From: Alteromonadaceae bacterium M269 | GTDB taxonomy: Bacteria > Pseudomonadota > Gammaproteobacteria > Enterobacterales > Alteromonadaceae | Direction: 5' to 3' | Assembly: GCA_004353515.1 (NCBI GenBank) | Contig: SMNZ01000006.1 | Coordinates: 1 to 64,000, forward strand | DNA: 64,000 bases | In this document: positions 17,845 through 28,634 of the stretch, piece after piece | How positions within the stretch are numbered: position 1 is the stretch's first letter | How the letters are laid out: every line of letters starts with the position of its first letter | Notes under the pieces: generated by a model | What the model was told of the DNA's origin: nothing | The model's input: only the letters and a program-made list of their open reading frames with translations | Databases searched by the model: none | Made by a program: the position numbers and the translations under genes

Positions 17845-18474
17845 ATGTCGGAAACGAAGAAAACGCCAGACAGCAACAAAGTGCGTGATTGGATTATTGA
17901 GTCGGTACTTATTTGCGTCAGTATTTTGCTGGCATTTGCGTTAACCAATTGGGGAGAGCAACGCACACTGGATGAAAGGACACAATCTGTCATGTGTAAT
18001 ATTAGGGACGAAATGGCTTTTAACTATGACTTGTTAAGCAATGATTATCAGACAAGGCATCAAGGACTAATTGCTTATGTTGAAAACACGATTGAACGTG
18101 CGGAGCAAGAGCCAGAAGCAACCCGCTCCCAACCGCTAATTGACCGCCCTATTTTGATCGAGAATCTCAGGAGTACTGCCTGGACTTTAGCACTAGAGAC
18201 TGGCTACCTGTTGCACGTGGACTTTAAGTCGGCGACGACTGTAGCGGCGGTCTACGAATTGCAGGAAAAGAGTTATAAAAAGACATTTGAGCGGGTTGTA
18301 GAAACGCTCTTTGCAAACTTAACATTGGAAGAGCCAATTACTGTTAAACAAAGAAAGGAGATACTCGTTTTATTGAGAGAATGGTATTTACAAGAGAAGT
18401 ACCTGCTTAATAACTACTCTGACTTAATGAAACAACCTTTTATTGAAGGGATGCAATGTAAAAAAGAGGCTTAA
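17845..18474 (+). CDS. Uncharacterised single-pass membrane protein (DUF6090-like)
   Basis: A 209-residue protein with a short cytoplasmic N-terminus, one transmembrane segment at about residues 17-36 (IIESVLICVSILLAFALTNW) and a largely helical periplasmic part. The IESVLI.SILLAF..NW.E pattern resembles a group of membrane proteins annotated DUF6090, but I am not certain. ATG with GGGAACGGG upstream. It is transcribed alone, divergent from GH5 and convergent with the dienoyl-CoA reductase gene. No catalytic motif visible. Confidence 0.7.
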   Translation: MSETKKTPDSNKVRDWIIESVLICVSILLAFALTNWGEQRTLDERTQSVMCNIRDEMAFNYDLLSNDYQTRHQGLIAYVENTIERAEQEPEATRSQPLIDRPILIENLRSTAWTLALETGYLLHVDFKSATTVAAVYELQEKSYKKTFERVVETLFANLTLEEPITVKQRKEILVLLREWYLQEKYLLNNYSDLMKQPFIEGMQCKKEA

Positions 18475-18501
18475 GCTTTGAAGTAAAGGTACTTAAGCCT
18501 C
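18461..18501 (-). terminator. Terminator after the dienoyl-CoA reductase gene
   Basis: GAGGCTTAAG (18466-18475) and CTTAAGCCTC (18492-18501) form a perfect 10-bp stem. Read on the minus strand it ends in TTTTT. It overlaps the stop codon of the convergent membrane-protein gene, so it may work in both directions. Confidence 0.75.
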
Positions 18502-18516
18502 CGATTCTTTGACTAT

Positions 18517-20583
<2,067 letters not shown>

Positions 20584-21444
20584 TCAATTCGAGGTCATGG
20601 AATGAGATTTTGTATGCAGTTCATCAAATTGGGGGAAGCGTTTTTCTTTCTGTGCTTGAATGGCTTCTTGAACATCGGGCATTTGGAACATGCCGCTTTG
20701 CCAGGTTGCCATATAGGTTAGGCTGTCGCTGGTGGTATTCTCGCGACTGTAATTTAACATTTCTTTGCAACCGGTAACGGCCATTGGTGAGTTGGCTGCT
20801 ATCTGTTTAGCGATTGTCATTACGTGGTCAAGCATACTCTCCTGGTCTGGGAAAACTTGATTTACAAAACCACATGCTAACGCTTCTGCACTCGCCATGT
20901 TGCGACCCGTATAAGCCATTTCTTTAACAAGTCCTTGTGGCATTAAACGAGGAAGTCGTTGCAAGGTTCCTACGTCCGCGGTCATGCCAATCTGTGTTTC
21001 TTTAATCGTAAAGAAGGTATCTTCAGTGCAGTATCGACTATCACAGGCGCATATCATATCGACTGCGCCACCGATAACACCACCTTGCATGGCGACTAAT
21101 ACGGGCATGCGAACTTCTTCAAGTGCGTTGAACGAGTCCTGTAGTTTTAACACTAATCGACGCATTCTCTCGGCACTGCGCGCTGGTTCGCCTTGGAAGT
21201 TTGCTGCCATGTTAGTGAATACACTTAAGTCCATTCCGGCGCTAAAGTGTTTACCTTGAGATGAGATAACTATCACGCGTGCTGCAGCATGCTCATCTAT
21301 ATCTCGCACAACTCGCGGCAGTTCTTGCCAAAACTCGGCAATCATACTGTTAAGCTCGTTAGGTCGACTGAGCTCAATATGGGCAATTGAGTTCTCAATG
21401 CTAACCGACAAAGTCGTTAAATTATCAAATGATAAAGCAGTCAC
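20584..21444 (-). CDS. Crotonase family protein, probable delta3,5-delta2,4-dienoyl-CoA isomerase
   Basis: A 286-residue enoyl-CoA hydratase/isomerase fold protein with oxyanion-hole segments GKHFSAGMDLS and MQGGVIGGAVDM. The acidic residues D129 (GGAVDM), E149 (TIKET) and D157 (MTADVGTLQRLPR) have the same 20 and 8 residue spacing as the catalytic Asp176, Glu196 and Asp204 of mammalian ECH1, and the TADVGTLQRLPR stretch is nearly that of ECH1. This points to a dienoyl-CoA isomerase rather than a hydratase. Paired with fadH 18 bp downstream, it would channel odd-position double bonds into beta-oxidation. Divergent from a TetR regulator. Confidence 0.86.
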   Translation of the reverse strand: MTALSFDNLTTLSVSIENSIAHIELSRPNELNSMIAEFWQELPRVVRDIDEHAAARVIVISSQGKHFSAGMDLSVFTNMAANFQGEPARSAERMRRLVLKLQDSFNALEEVRMPVLVAMQGGVIGGAVDMICACDSRYCTEDTFFTIKETQIGMTADVGTLQRLPRLMPQGLVKEMAYTGRNMASAEALACGFVNQVFPDQESMLDHVMTIAKQIAANSPMAVTGCKEMLNYSRENTTSDSLTYMATWQSGMFQMPDVQEAIQAQKEKRFPQFDELHTKSHSMTSN

Positions 21445-21478
21445 ATTTAGCCTATTTTAGTCTGATTAAAAATTTACA

Positions 21479-21513
21479 CTTATTAAAATAAGAGCTTATG
21501 TTGACGGTGTCAA
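21479..21513. promoter_or_regulatory. Two dyads in the crotonase-tetR intergenic region
   Basis: The 85-bp divergent gap holds CTTATTAAAATAAG (21479-21492), a perfect 14-bp palindrome, and TTGACGGTGTCAA (21501-21513), a perfect 5-bp inverted repeat around GGT. Either may be the binding site of the adjacent TetR-type regulator; TTGAC could also serve as a -35 box. Confidence 0.45.
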
Positions 21514-21529
21514 GATTCATGTTAAATTA

Positions 21530-22162
21530 ATGATCAAGACGTTTTTAATTGAGGTAAGAGACATCAAACAGAGTAAATCGAGCTATCATCATGGCGATCT
21601 TCGCGCGAGTTTGCTGGAGTCTGCGGAATTGTTGTTGAGAGAGGATGGAATAGAAGGCCTTTCTTTACGCAAGCTAGCAGATAAAGTGGGTGTTTCTCGG
21701 ACGGCGCCTTACCATCACTTCAAAGATAAAAATGAGTTACTTTGTGCTATTGCAGAGCAGGGGTTTCTGCATTGGCGAGATATTGCTGAAAAGATTTTTG
21801 AGCAACCGGATGTTAGCGTTAAGCAAAAGTATCAACAATTTGTGCAGGAATACATTCAGTATGCTGCAGACAACCCTGAGCTCTATGATTTGATGTTTGG
21901 TCGCACTATATGGAAGCAAAACAGTGCGACAGACTCTCTCAAGGATGTGGCTTATCCGAGTTTTCAGTTTCAGGTTGAATTAACTCGCAGCTGGCAGCAA
22001 CAAGGCTTAATGTCTTCGAGTGAAAATACCTTGCGTCTTGCTCAGGTAGCTTGGGGTACCATGCATGGAATAGCCAGATTACTGATCGATGGGATTTATG
22101 CTGACAATAGCCACATTGAGGAAATGTGTCAGTGTGTCGTGAATATTTTTACTTCTGAATAG
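21530..22162 (+). CDS. TetR/AcrR family transcriptional regulator
   Basis: A 210-residue regulator with an N-terminal TetR helix-turn-helix (about residues 20-66: LRASLLESAELLLREDG, LSLRKLADKVGVSRTAPYHHFKDKNEL) and a helical ligand domain with the TetR_C WHG-type ending. Divergent from the crotonase-fadH operon, it probably represses that operon and responds to an acyl-CoA; this is inference from position. The first ATG has a poor ribosome site, so a leaderless or later start is possible. The RraA-family gene follows after 10 bp. Confidence 0.9.
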   Translation: MIKTFLIEVRDIKQSKSSYHHGDLRASLLESAELLLREDGIEGLSLRKLADKVGVSRTAPYHHFKDKNELLCAIAEQGFLHWRDIAEKIFEQPDVSVKQKYQQFVQEYIQYAADNPELYDLMFGRTIWKQNSATDSLKDVAYPSFQFQVELTRSWQQQGLMSSSENTLRLAQVAWGTMHGIARLLIDGIYADNSHIEEMCQCVVNIFTSE

Positions 22163-22172
22163 GTAATGACTC

Positions 22173-22778
22173 ATGTCGGATTTAGAACAATTTAATAGCC
22201 TTTCTCCTGCTGACTACGCCAATTTTTTGCCAGTAAATCAGGTTTTAGACTTCGGCATTAAGGAGCTATGGCCAGGTATACTAAGAATTGCTGGCCCAGC
22301 TTACACCGTGCAGCTTAGCCCTGGGGACCATCTAATGATGCATGCGGCAATTTACGAAGCACCTGAAGGCTCTATTATAGTTGTGACTGGCTCCGGAAAT
22401 GAGTTTGCGGTTGCTGGTGGTAATGTGTGTGCTATCGCTCAAAAGCGAGGTATTCAAGGCTTCGTGATTGATGGCGTGATAAGAGATGTTGCTGAAATTA
22501 GGGAAAGTCGTTTTCCAGTTTTTGCCCGTGGTGTTGTGCCTATCCCTGGAATGAAGAAAGTCGTAACACCACTCAATCAAAGTATTTGTTGTGCTGGCTG
22601 TACCGTAAATCCAAACGATATCGTTATTGCTGACGAAGAAGGTGTTGTGGTACTACCGCAAGATCAGAAACAGGCGCTCTTTGACAAGGCAAAAGCTAGA
22701 GCTGATAAAGAAGCGAATATGACGTTAGATGAATGGCAGGCACAGCATCAAAAAAAGGTGTATGAATTATTAGGCTAG
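22173..22778 (+). CDS. RraA family protein
   Basis: A 201-residue protein of the RraA/HMG aldolase superfamily. The active-site pattern is clear: GGN at 82-84, then GFVIDGVIRD with D100, G101, R104 and D105, which in aldolase members bind metal and pyruvate. The family includes 4-hydroxy-4-methyl-2-oxoglutarate aldolases, oxaloacetate decarboxylases and the RNase E inhibitor RraA. Retention of the R/D pair fits an enzyme. It follows the TetR gene by 10 bp, so it is likely cotranscribed with the regulator. Confidence 0.87.
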   Translation: MSDLEQFNSLSPADYANFLPVNQVLDFGIKELWPGILRIAGPAYTVQLSPGDHLMMHAAIYEAPEGSIIVVTGSGNEFAVAGGNVCAIAQKRGIQGFVIDGVIRDVAEIRESRFPVFARGVVPIPGMKKVVTPLNQSICCAGCTVNPNDIVIADEEGVVVLPQDQKQALFDKAKARADKEANMTLDEWQAQHQKKVYELLG

Positions 22779-22783
22779 TTATC

Positions 22784-23164
22784 TTATTGAGCAGCTAGCC
22801 ATTCAAGAGCATCCTCTTTTTGCTCAAACAGCCCCATGTTGGTATTCGTTTCAGATTTAAAGTCCAAGAGCATCGCTTTTTGGATGACGTTTGAATAGAC
22901 GGTAGCTATTGCATTGCATCCGTGTGAGAACGACCAAAGGTAAGAATGCCCTATGACTCGCATTACCTTAGGGCTGCCAATAGTTTCATAATTGAGCATA
23001 TCGAGCCGTTGCCAAACTTTCTTGCTATCGGGACGATGTAGAATTTTAGACTGAATGTCCTCTAGCGCGATGACGATACCCTCCTCATTGAATGGACCGA
23101 AGCCTTCAAGTTGTAGAATATTATCTATCCAAGTGAGTTTGATGCGTCCATGAGGAGTTGCCAT
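22784..23164 (-). CDS. Uncharacterised small protein, SpoIIAA/STAS-like
   Basis: A 126-residue soluble protein, MATPHGRIKLTWIDNILQLEG onward, with alternating beta strands and helices (FNEEGIVIALEDIQSKIL, FSHGCNAIATVYSNVIQKAMLL). This resembles SpoIIAA-like/STAS domains found in many Gammaproteobacteria. No catalytic residues. It is read away from accC behind a terminator, with its stop 5 bp from the RraA gene stop. Confidence 0.7.
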   Translation of the reverse strand: MATPHGRIKLTWIDNILQLEGFGPFNEEGIVIALEDIQSKILHRPDSKKVWQRLDMLNYETIGSPKVMRVIGHSYLWSFSHGCNAIATVYSNVIQKAMLLDFKSETNTNMGLFEQKEDALEWLAAQ

Positions 23165-23194
23165 TTGGGTCCGTCTTATCGAGGTTATTTAAAG

Positions 23195-23219
23195 AAAAAG
23201 CGCCTTGTTCGGCGCTTTT
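23195..23219 (-). terminator. Terminator after accC
   Basis: AAAAAGCGCC (23195-23204), loop TTGTTC, GGCGCTTTT (23211-23219). Read on the minus strand the stem runs into TTTTTC. It lies 4 bases past accC. Confidence 0.88.
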
Positions 23220-23223
23220 CAGT

Positions 23224-24567
23224 TTAGTTTAGTCCGAGTTTCTTTTCCAGATAGTGGATATTGGTTCCACCATTGAAGAAGTTTTCGTCGGCCATGATCT
23301 TTTGTTGCAGTGGCACATTCGTTTTAATGCCTTCTACCACAAGTTCATCTAAAGCATGACGCATTCTAGCAATTGCGACATCACGGTTTTCACCGTAAGT
23401 GATGAGCTTACCGATCATTGAATCGTAATGTGGAGGAACTGTGTATCCAGCATAGATATGTGATTCCCAACGCACGCCTAAACCACCAGGAGCATGGAAC
23501 ATATCAACTTTACCTGGTGAAGGTATGAAGGTCTCAGCATCTTCAGCATTGATACGACACTCAATGGCGTGTCCGCGGATCTGAACTTCAGACTGCTCCA
23601 ATGACAAAGGTTGACCGCCAGCAATACGTAGCTGTTCTTTGATCAAATCAACGCCAGTGATTAGCTCAGATACTGGGTGTTCAACCTGAATACGGGTATT
23701 CATTTCGATGAAGTAGAACTCACCGTTTTCGTATAGGAATTCGAAAGTACCCGCACCGCGATACTCTAGCTCTATACAGGCACGTCTGCAGCGCTCACCG
23801 ATTGCTGCGCGCATCTCAGGTGTAATACCTGGCGCTGGTGCCTCTTCGACAACCTTTTGGTGACGACGTTGCATTGAACAATCGCGCTCACCTAGATGAA
23901 TGGCGTTACCTTGACCATCTGCTAAAACTTGGATTTCAACGTGACGAGGGTTCTCAAGGAATTTCTCCATGTAAACAACATCGTTGTTAAACGCTGCACC
24001 AGCTTCAGCTTTAGTCATAGCGATAGCTTCAATAAGCTCGTCTTCACTACGAACAACGCGCATGCCACGACCTCCACCACCGCCAGCTGCTTTAACAATC
24101 ATTGGATAGCCAATTCGCTTGGCGATTGCTTTGTTCTTTTCTGCGTCGTCACCTAGTGGACCATCTGATCCAGGAACACAAGGTACGCCCGCTTTTTTCA
24201 TCGCGTTAATGGCAGAAACTTTATCACCCATTAGGTTGATCGTTTCAGCTTTAGGACCGATGAAGACGAATCCGCTCTTTTCAACTTGCTCTGCAAAATC
24301 TGCATTTTCAGATAAGAAGCCGTAACCTGGGTGTATAGCGATACTATTAGTGACTTCTGCTGCAGCAATAATGGCAGGAACATTTAGATAACTGTCTTTC
24401 GCTGCTGGGCCACCAATACAGATTGACTCATCAGCTAATAAAACGTGCTTTAAGTTACGATCGGCGGTTGAGTGAACAGCAACCGTCTTAATACCTAACT
24501 CTTTACAGGCACGCAAAATACGTAGTGCTATCTCACCACGATTTGCAATAAGGACTTTATCAAGCAT
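23224..24567 (-). CDS. accC: Acetyl-CoA carboxylase, biotin carboxylase subunit
   Basis: A 447-residue ATP-grasp enzyme that carboxylates biotin on BCCP. It starts [20 protein letters not shown], has the ATP-binding glycine loop [34 protein letters not shown] and [16 protein letters not shown]. Length matches E. coli AccC. It lies 9 bp behind accB in the conserved accBC operon for fatty-acid synthesis. Confidence 0.98.
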   Translation of the reverse strand: MLDKVLIANRGEIALRILRACKELGIKTVAVHSTADRNLKHVLLADESICIGGPAAKDSYLNVPAIIAAAEVTNSIAIHPGYGFLSENADFAEQVEKSGFVFIGPKAETINLMGDKVSAINAMKKAGVPCVPGSDGPLGDDAEKNKAIAKRIGYPMIVKAAGGGGGRGMRVVRSEDELIEAIAMTKAEAGAAFNNDVVYMEKFLENPRHVEIQVLADGQGNAIHLGERDCSMQRRHQKVVEEAPAPGITPEMRAAIGERCRRACIELEYRGAGTFEFLYENGEFYFIEMNTRIQVEHPVSELITGVDLIKEQLRIAGGQPLSLEQSEVQIRGHAIECRINAEDAETFIPSPGKVDMFHAPGGLGVRWESHIYAGYTVPPHYDSMIGKLITYGENRDVAIARMRHALDELVVEGIKTNVPLQQKIMADENFFNGGTNIHYLEKKLGLN

Positions 24568-24576
24568 TGTCTTAGC

Positions 24577-25038
24577 CTATTCAATGATAAATAGTGGCTG
24601 GTCAAACTCAACAGGCTCTTGGTTTTCAACCATGATCTGCTTAATAACACCAGAAACATCTGCCTCAATTTGGTTCATCATTTTCATTGCTTCAACGATG
24701 CACAATGTGTCACCGACGTTAACTTTTTGGCCAACTTCTACGAATGACTTAGCACCAGGTGATGAAGAGCGATAGAAAGTACCAACCATTGGAGAACGAA
24801 CAACATTACCTGTAGGTTCGCTAGCTGCTGACTCTGCAGCCGGTGCAGCTGCCGCTGGTTCTGCTGCAGGTGCCGCTTGAGCAATTGGCATAGGCGCTGC
24901 GGCATATTGAACAGGTGTAGTAACGGTTGAACCACCTCTATGGATGCGTACTGACTCTTCACCTTCTGTTATTTCAAGTTCAGAGATGCCGGACTCTTCA
25001 ACGAGTTCGATCAGTTTTTTGATTTTACGTATATCCAT
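24577..25038 (-). CDS. accB: Acetyl-CoA carboxylase biotin carboxyl carrier protein
   Basis: A 153-residue carrier with an N-terminal helical domain ([16 protein letters not shown]), an Ala/Pro-rich mobile linker (about residues 45-80) and a C-terminal biotinyl domain with [15 protein letters not shown] and the biotin-accepting lysine in [10 protein letters not shown]. It is between aroQ (22 bp) and accC (9 bp). Confidence 0.98.
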   Translation of the reverse strand: MDIRKIKKLIELVEESGISELEITEGEESVRIHRGGSTVTTPVQYAAAPMPIAQAAPAAEPAAAAPAAESAASEPTGNVVRSPMVGTFYRSSSPGAKSFVEVGQKVNVGDTLCIVEAMKMMNQIEADVSGVIKQIMVENQEPVEFDQPLFIIE

Positions 25039-25060
25039 GATGTCTCTCTTTTCAATAAAT

Positions 25061-25537
25061 TTAGGATTTTGTTAGTGCTTTTTTCGCCGCGCGTAGTGCA
25101 AATTCGTATCCTTGGGCGCCGAGCCCACAAATAACGCCTTGGGCAATATCTGATAAATAGGAGTGTTGACGGAATTCTTCTCTTGCGTGGACATTCGATA
25201 GATGGATTTCGATAAATGGAATACTCACACTTAATAGTGCATCGCGAAGTGCAACACTTGTATGTGTGAAAGCTCCAGGATTAATCAAAATGAAATCTAC
25301 TTGGCCGAATGCCTCATGAATGCGATCAATTAATACATGTTCAGCATTACTTTGCAGATGTTCTAACACGATTCCTTCAGATTTAGCGACGTTTGTCAGT
25401 TGTTCAACTATATCTGACAGACTTAGGTCACCATAAATTTCAGGTTCTCTTTTTCCTAACATATTTAAGTTAGGGCCATTTAATAGTAAAAATTTCACAA
25501 ACTTGCTTCTATCTGTCGGTAAATTACGATTTGCCAC
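25061..25537 (-). CDS. aroQ: Type II 3-dehydroquinate dehydratase
   Basis: A dodecameric shikimate-pathway enzyme. Signature elements are [20 protein letters not shown] with catalytic Arg and Tyr, [16 protein letters not shown], and [17 protein letters not shown]. Annotated from a GTG at 25537 (158 residues), which has AAGG at good spacing. A second GTG at 25498 would give a protein beginning [10 protein letters not shown], closer to typical length (about 145), so the start is uncertain. It heads the common aroQ-accB-accC operon. Confidence 0.95.
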   Translation of the reverse strand: MANRNLPTDRSKFVKFLLLNGPNLNMLGKREPEIYGDLSLSDIVEQLTNVAKSEGIVLEHLQSNAEHVLIDRIHEAFGQVDFILINPGAFTHTSVALRDALLSVSIPFIEIHLSNVHAREEFRQHSYLSDIAQGVICGLGAQGYEFALRAAKKALTKS

Positions 25538-25746
25538 TATTAGTACCTTAATTTAGCTTAAATTAACATACTATTAACAGGAAAATTGGCCACTTTAGTG
25601 ACTAATAGCAACATTATAATCAAACTATGCTAAATAGCAGCAAAATACTGGTCGAATCAGCGACGTTTGGCGCACTTAGTAAACAATATTTACAAAGTTT
25701 TAGCGTGATGTGTTGTTTGTGACTTCGTCGGAAGTTTCGCGGACAT

Positions 25747-25776
25747 AAAAAAGGCCTGCATAAGCAAGCCTTTCTT
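25747..25776 (-). terminator. Terminator after dsbD
   Basis: AAAGGCCTGC pairs with GCAAGCCTTT with one mismatch around an ATAA loop; minus-strand reading ends in TTTTTT. It lies 16 bases past the dsbD stop. Confidence 0.75.
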
Positions 25777-25791
25777 TGACGTTCAAATTAT

Positions 25792-27600
25792 TTACTGAAC
25801 GTTTGCGTTCACATGTGCTGCAAAGCGTTCTGCATTCAAGAAACCTGTAACGCGCGCATTTGATTGTTCTTGACCGTCAGTACCAAAGAACATAATAGTT
25901 GGAAGCCCTAGCACGGAGTATGCTTCCTGAAATTCAAAGTTGCTGTCTGACGTATCAGTCAAATCAATCTGCATCCAAACAAAGTTATCTAGCGCTTCAA
26001 TAACTTCAGGATCTGGGAAAGTGAACTTCTCAAATTCTTTACAAGCAACACACCAATCAGCATAAAGGTCAATCATGACTTTCTTACCCTGGTTATTAGC
26101 TTTCGCAAGTTGCTTCTCGAAATCTGCTAAATCTTTCACTTTAAGGAACTCAGGATGTGCCGCTACAGAACCGGCACTGCCGTGATCTCCAGCAATCACT
26201 TGTTTCGGTGCAAATGGGCTATAACCATAGGTAAAAGACAGAATCAAACCGAGGAAAATAACGAACATACGTACGCCTTTCCACATGTTGACTGCTGTGT
26301 TTTGGTTCATGACATAGAAGTAAGTAAAAGTCGCAAAGCCTAATAACCCCCAGCCGATTTGGGTGTAAGCGTTATCGATCATACGTTCTACGAACATCAT
26401 GGCAACGGCTAACATACCGAAACCGAAAACAGTCTTAACAATATTCATCCAGTTACCCGCTTTAGGTAGCAGCTTACCGCCAGTTACTGCGAATAAGATA
26501 AGAGGTATACCCATACCTAAGCTAAGAACATAAAGTGTTGTAAAACCGAGAACCATGTCACCGCTTTGGGCGATATAGAGCAAAATAGCTGTCAACGGTG
26601 CTGTTGTACAAGGTGATGCAACCAAGCCCGAAATAACACCCATTAAGAAAACACCACCAATGCTGCCGCCCTTTTGGTTATTACTGACAGAGTTAAGTTT
26701 CTCCTGCCATTTTGACGGCAGTTGTAACTCGTAGGCGCCAAACATAACGAAGGCCAGCACGATAAACAGCACAATCATGGTGATCAGCACCCCAGGGTGT
26801 TGCAGTGCCGCTTGGAATTGAACACCAGCAGAAGCAACGACTAATCCAAGTATTGAATAGGTAATCGCCATCCCTTGTACATAAACAAAAGATAAGCTGA
26901 GAGCTTTAGTGGTGCTTAGCGATTTACCTTGACCAAGAACAATACTCGATAAAATGGGATACATTGGGAATACGCAAGGTGTGAAAGCCAAGCCAACGCC
27001 TAACGCTAAGAAAGCTAATAACGTAATGAAAAGGCTATCACCACTGGTTAAACGGTCGACTAAATCAAATTGTTGAGATTGCCCAACTGCTTCATTGCTG
27101 TCACTCGATGTTTGAACCGCTGCGTTTGAGCTTTCACTTCCGCTACCAATAACTTCCGATAAATAAATCGTTTTTGTAGTTGGTGGATAACACAGTCCTG
27201 CTGATGCACAACCCTGGTAACGAATCTTTAACGTGCTGTCTGGTTGTGCAGAGAAGATGTCATAAACCATTTCGAGCTCTTGGTAGAATACGTCTGAAAT
27301 ACCAAAATACTCATCTTCGATCTGTTTCGCTGGTGGAAAGCTAGGCTCAGATACAGAAGAGCCTTCGGTTACTGTCTTCATTTGCTTCTTATAAAGATAG
27401 TAACCATCAGCAATTTGCCAGCTGATAACTAATTTGTCTTGTTGCTGTTGAAAATCAAAAATAAAAGCTTCTTCAACGGGCAAAAAATCAGGTTCGTCCG
27501 AAAAGAAATCCGGTAGCTGATTATCTACCTGTGCTTGAGTGACCGTCGAAAACATAAAGAGTGAGGTCAATAACAATATAATGGTGTTTTTAAACTTCAT
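25792..27600 (-). CDS. dsbD: Protein-disulfide reductase DsbD
   Basis: A 602-residue inner-membrane reductase moving electrons from cytoplasmic thioredoxin to periplasmic DsbC/DsbG. A signal peptide (cut near VTQAQ) is followed by the alpha domain with GCASAGLCYPP cysteines, an eight-helix membrane domain with the paired cysteines in AFTPCVFPMYP and ASPCTTAPLTA, and a C-terminal thioredoxin domain with DWCVACKEFEKF. All six redox cysteines are present. Own promoter likely in the long gap upstream; terminator behind. Confidence 0.96.
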   Translation of the reverse strand: MKFKNTIILLLTSLFMFSTVTQAQVDNQLPDFFSDEPDFLPVEEAFIFDFQQQQDKLVISWQIADGYYLYKKQMKTVTEGSSVSEPSFPPAKQIEDEYFGISDVFYQELEMVYDIFSAQPDSTLKIRYQGCASAGLCYPPTTKTIYLSEVIGSGSESSNAAVQTSSDSNEAVGQSQQFDLVDRLTSGDSLFITLLAFLALGVGLAFTPCVFPMYPILSSIVLGQGKSLSTTKALSLSFVYVQGMAITYSILGLVVASAGVQFQAALQHPGVLITMIVLFIVLAFVMFGAYELQLPSKWQEKLNSVSNNQKGGSIGGVFLMGVISGLVASPCTTAPLTAILLYIAQSGDMVLGFTTLYVLSLGMGIPLILFAVTGGKLLPKAGNWMNIVKTVFGFGMLAVAMMFVERMIDNAYTQIGWGLLGFATFTYFYVMNQNTAVNMWKGVRMFVIFLGLILSFTYGYSPFAPKQVIAGDHGSAGSVAAHPEFLKVKDLADFEKQLAKANNQGKKVMIDLYADWCVACKEFEKFTFPDPEVIEALDNFVWMQIDLTDTSDSNFEFQEAYSVLGLPTIMFFGTDGQEQSNARVTGFLNAERFAAHVNANVQ

Positions 27601-28021
27601 TTCTGACTACTTAATTCAACCTAAACATTAATAGTAAGTGCACATAATCTGTGTTCTGTGCTTGCAGTAACCGGGTTGTCGAACTCAAACAATGTATGCT
27701 TGTACTCGCTTTTTTCATCCCTATTGATACTGGTATCCGCAATGGACCGTGCCAAAGGATAGCAAATTTCATTCTGGTGATAGCTAATTAAATACCTATA
27801 TACCGTATTATATTACCGACGTTGGAATGAATAATGTTAACTGTGGTTTACAAAGGGTTTGTGTGGGTAGGTTTTTTGTCCGCAGTTGGTTTTGATACAT
27901 GGCCAGAAACAAGAGGAGTTTTCTTCTTGCAATGATTTGTATCAAATGAAACCTGCTCCCAGCTTGCAATTTAGAAGTTCGCCATCATATTTTTAACACT
28001 ATGCAGTAACCAGATTGAGAA
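27601..28021. other. 421-bp intergenic region between divergent dsbD and fxsA
   Basis: No open reading frame of note, tRNA or recognised RNA was found on either strand. It must hold the promoters of dsbD (minus) and fxsA (plus). I saw no strong dyad or repeat. Confidence 0.5.
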
Positions 28022-28519
28022 TTGCTCTTGGGAAAACTCTTTTTACTTTTTGTCGCGCTACCTATCATCGAGATTGCAGTATTGGTGAATGTAGGTGAAA
28101 TGATTGGTGGCTGGAACACCATCGCCATCGTTATTTTTACTGCGTTTGCTGGTGCCTATTTGGTTCGTCAACAAGGGTTATCGACCCTCACTCAAGCGCA
28201 GCAAAAGATGCAAACTGGGCAAATGCCCGGCCAAGAGTTAGCAGAAGGCCTTCTTCTTGTTATTGCAGGTGTGTTATTGGTAACACCTGGATTTGTAACT
28301 GATGGATTAGGTTTCCTATTTTGCCTTCCAATGACAAGACCTGTTATTGCCAAACTGTTAATTAAGAATTTCCCAATGAATGTTGTGACAAATCACCAGC
28401 AACCTTTTCAACAGTCTCAACCTTTTGAGCAGGCGCGCAGAAACCAAGGTAATGTGTTCGAAGGTGAGTTTGAAACCAAGGATGATGCACGAGACAATGA
28501 CAAAATTGAGAGGCACTAA
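28022..28519 (+). CDS. fxsA: FxsA family cytoplasmic-membrane protein
   Basis: A 165-residue membrane protein of the FxsA family, known in E. coli for easing phage T7 exclusion by F plasmid. Visible features are PIIEIAVLVNVGEMIG, VRQQGLSTLTQAQQKMQTGQMPGQEL and the LVTPGFVTDGLGFLFCLP hairpin. The C-terminal 50 residues are polar. The start is a TTG (28022) or a second TTG six bases later; no ATG precedes the first helix. fxsA often sits near groESL; here 7 kb of accessory genes separates them. Confidence 0.88.
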   Translation: MLLGKLFLLFVALPIIEIAVLVNVGEMIGGWNTIAIVIFTAFAGAYLVRQQGLSTLTQAQQKMQTGQMPGQELAEGLLLVIAGVLLVTPGFVTDGLGFLFCLPMTRPVIAKLLIKNFPMNVVTNHQQPFQQSQPFEQARRNQGNVFEGEFETKDDARDNDKIERH

Positions 28520-28634
28520 TCAACCTGAACTAGGGATAATCAATGAGTGCCAATCGGTATAACGGGTACATAAACTGACAATAGGCCGTTTACCTATTGC
28601 CAAGTTTGCCCAAGTTATCATTCTCTTTTAAGTT

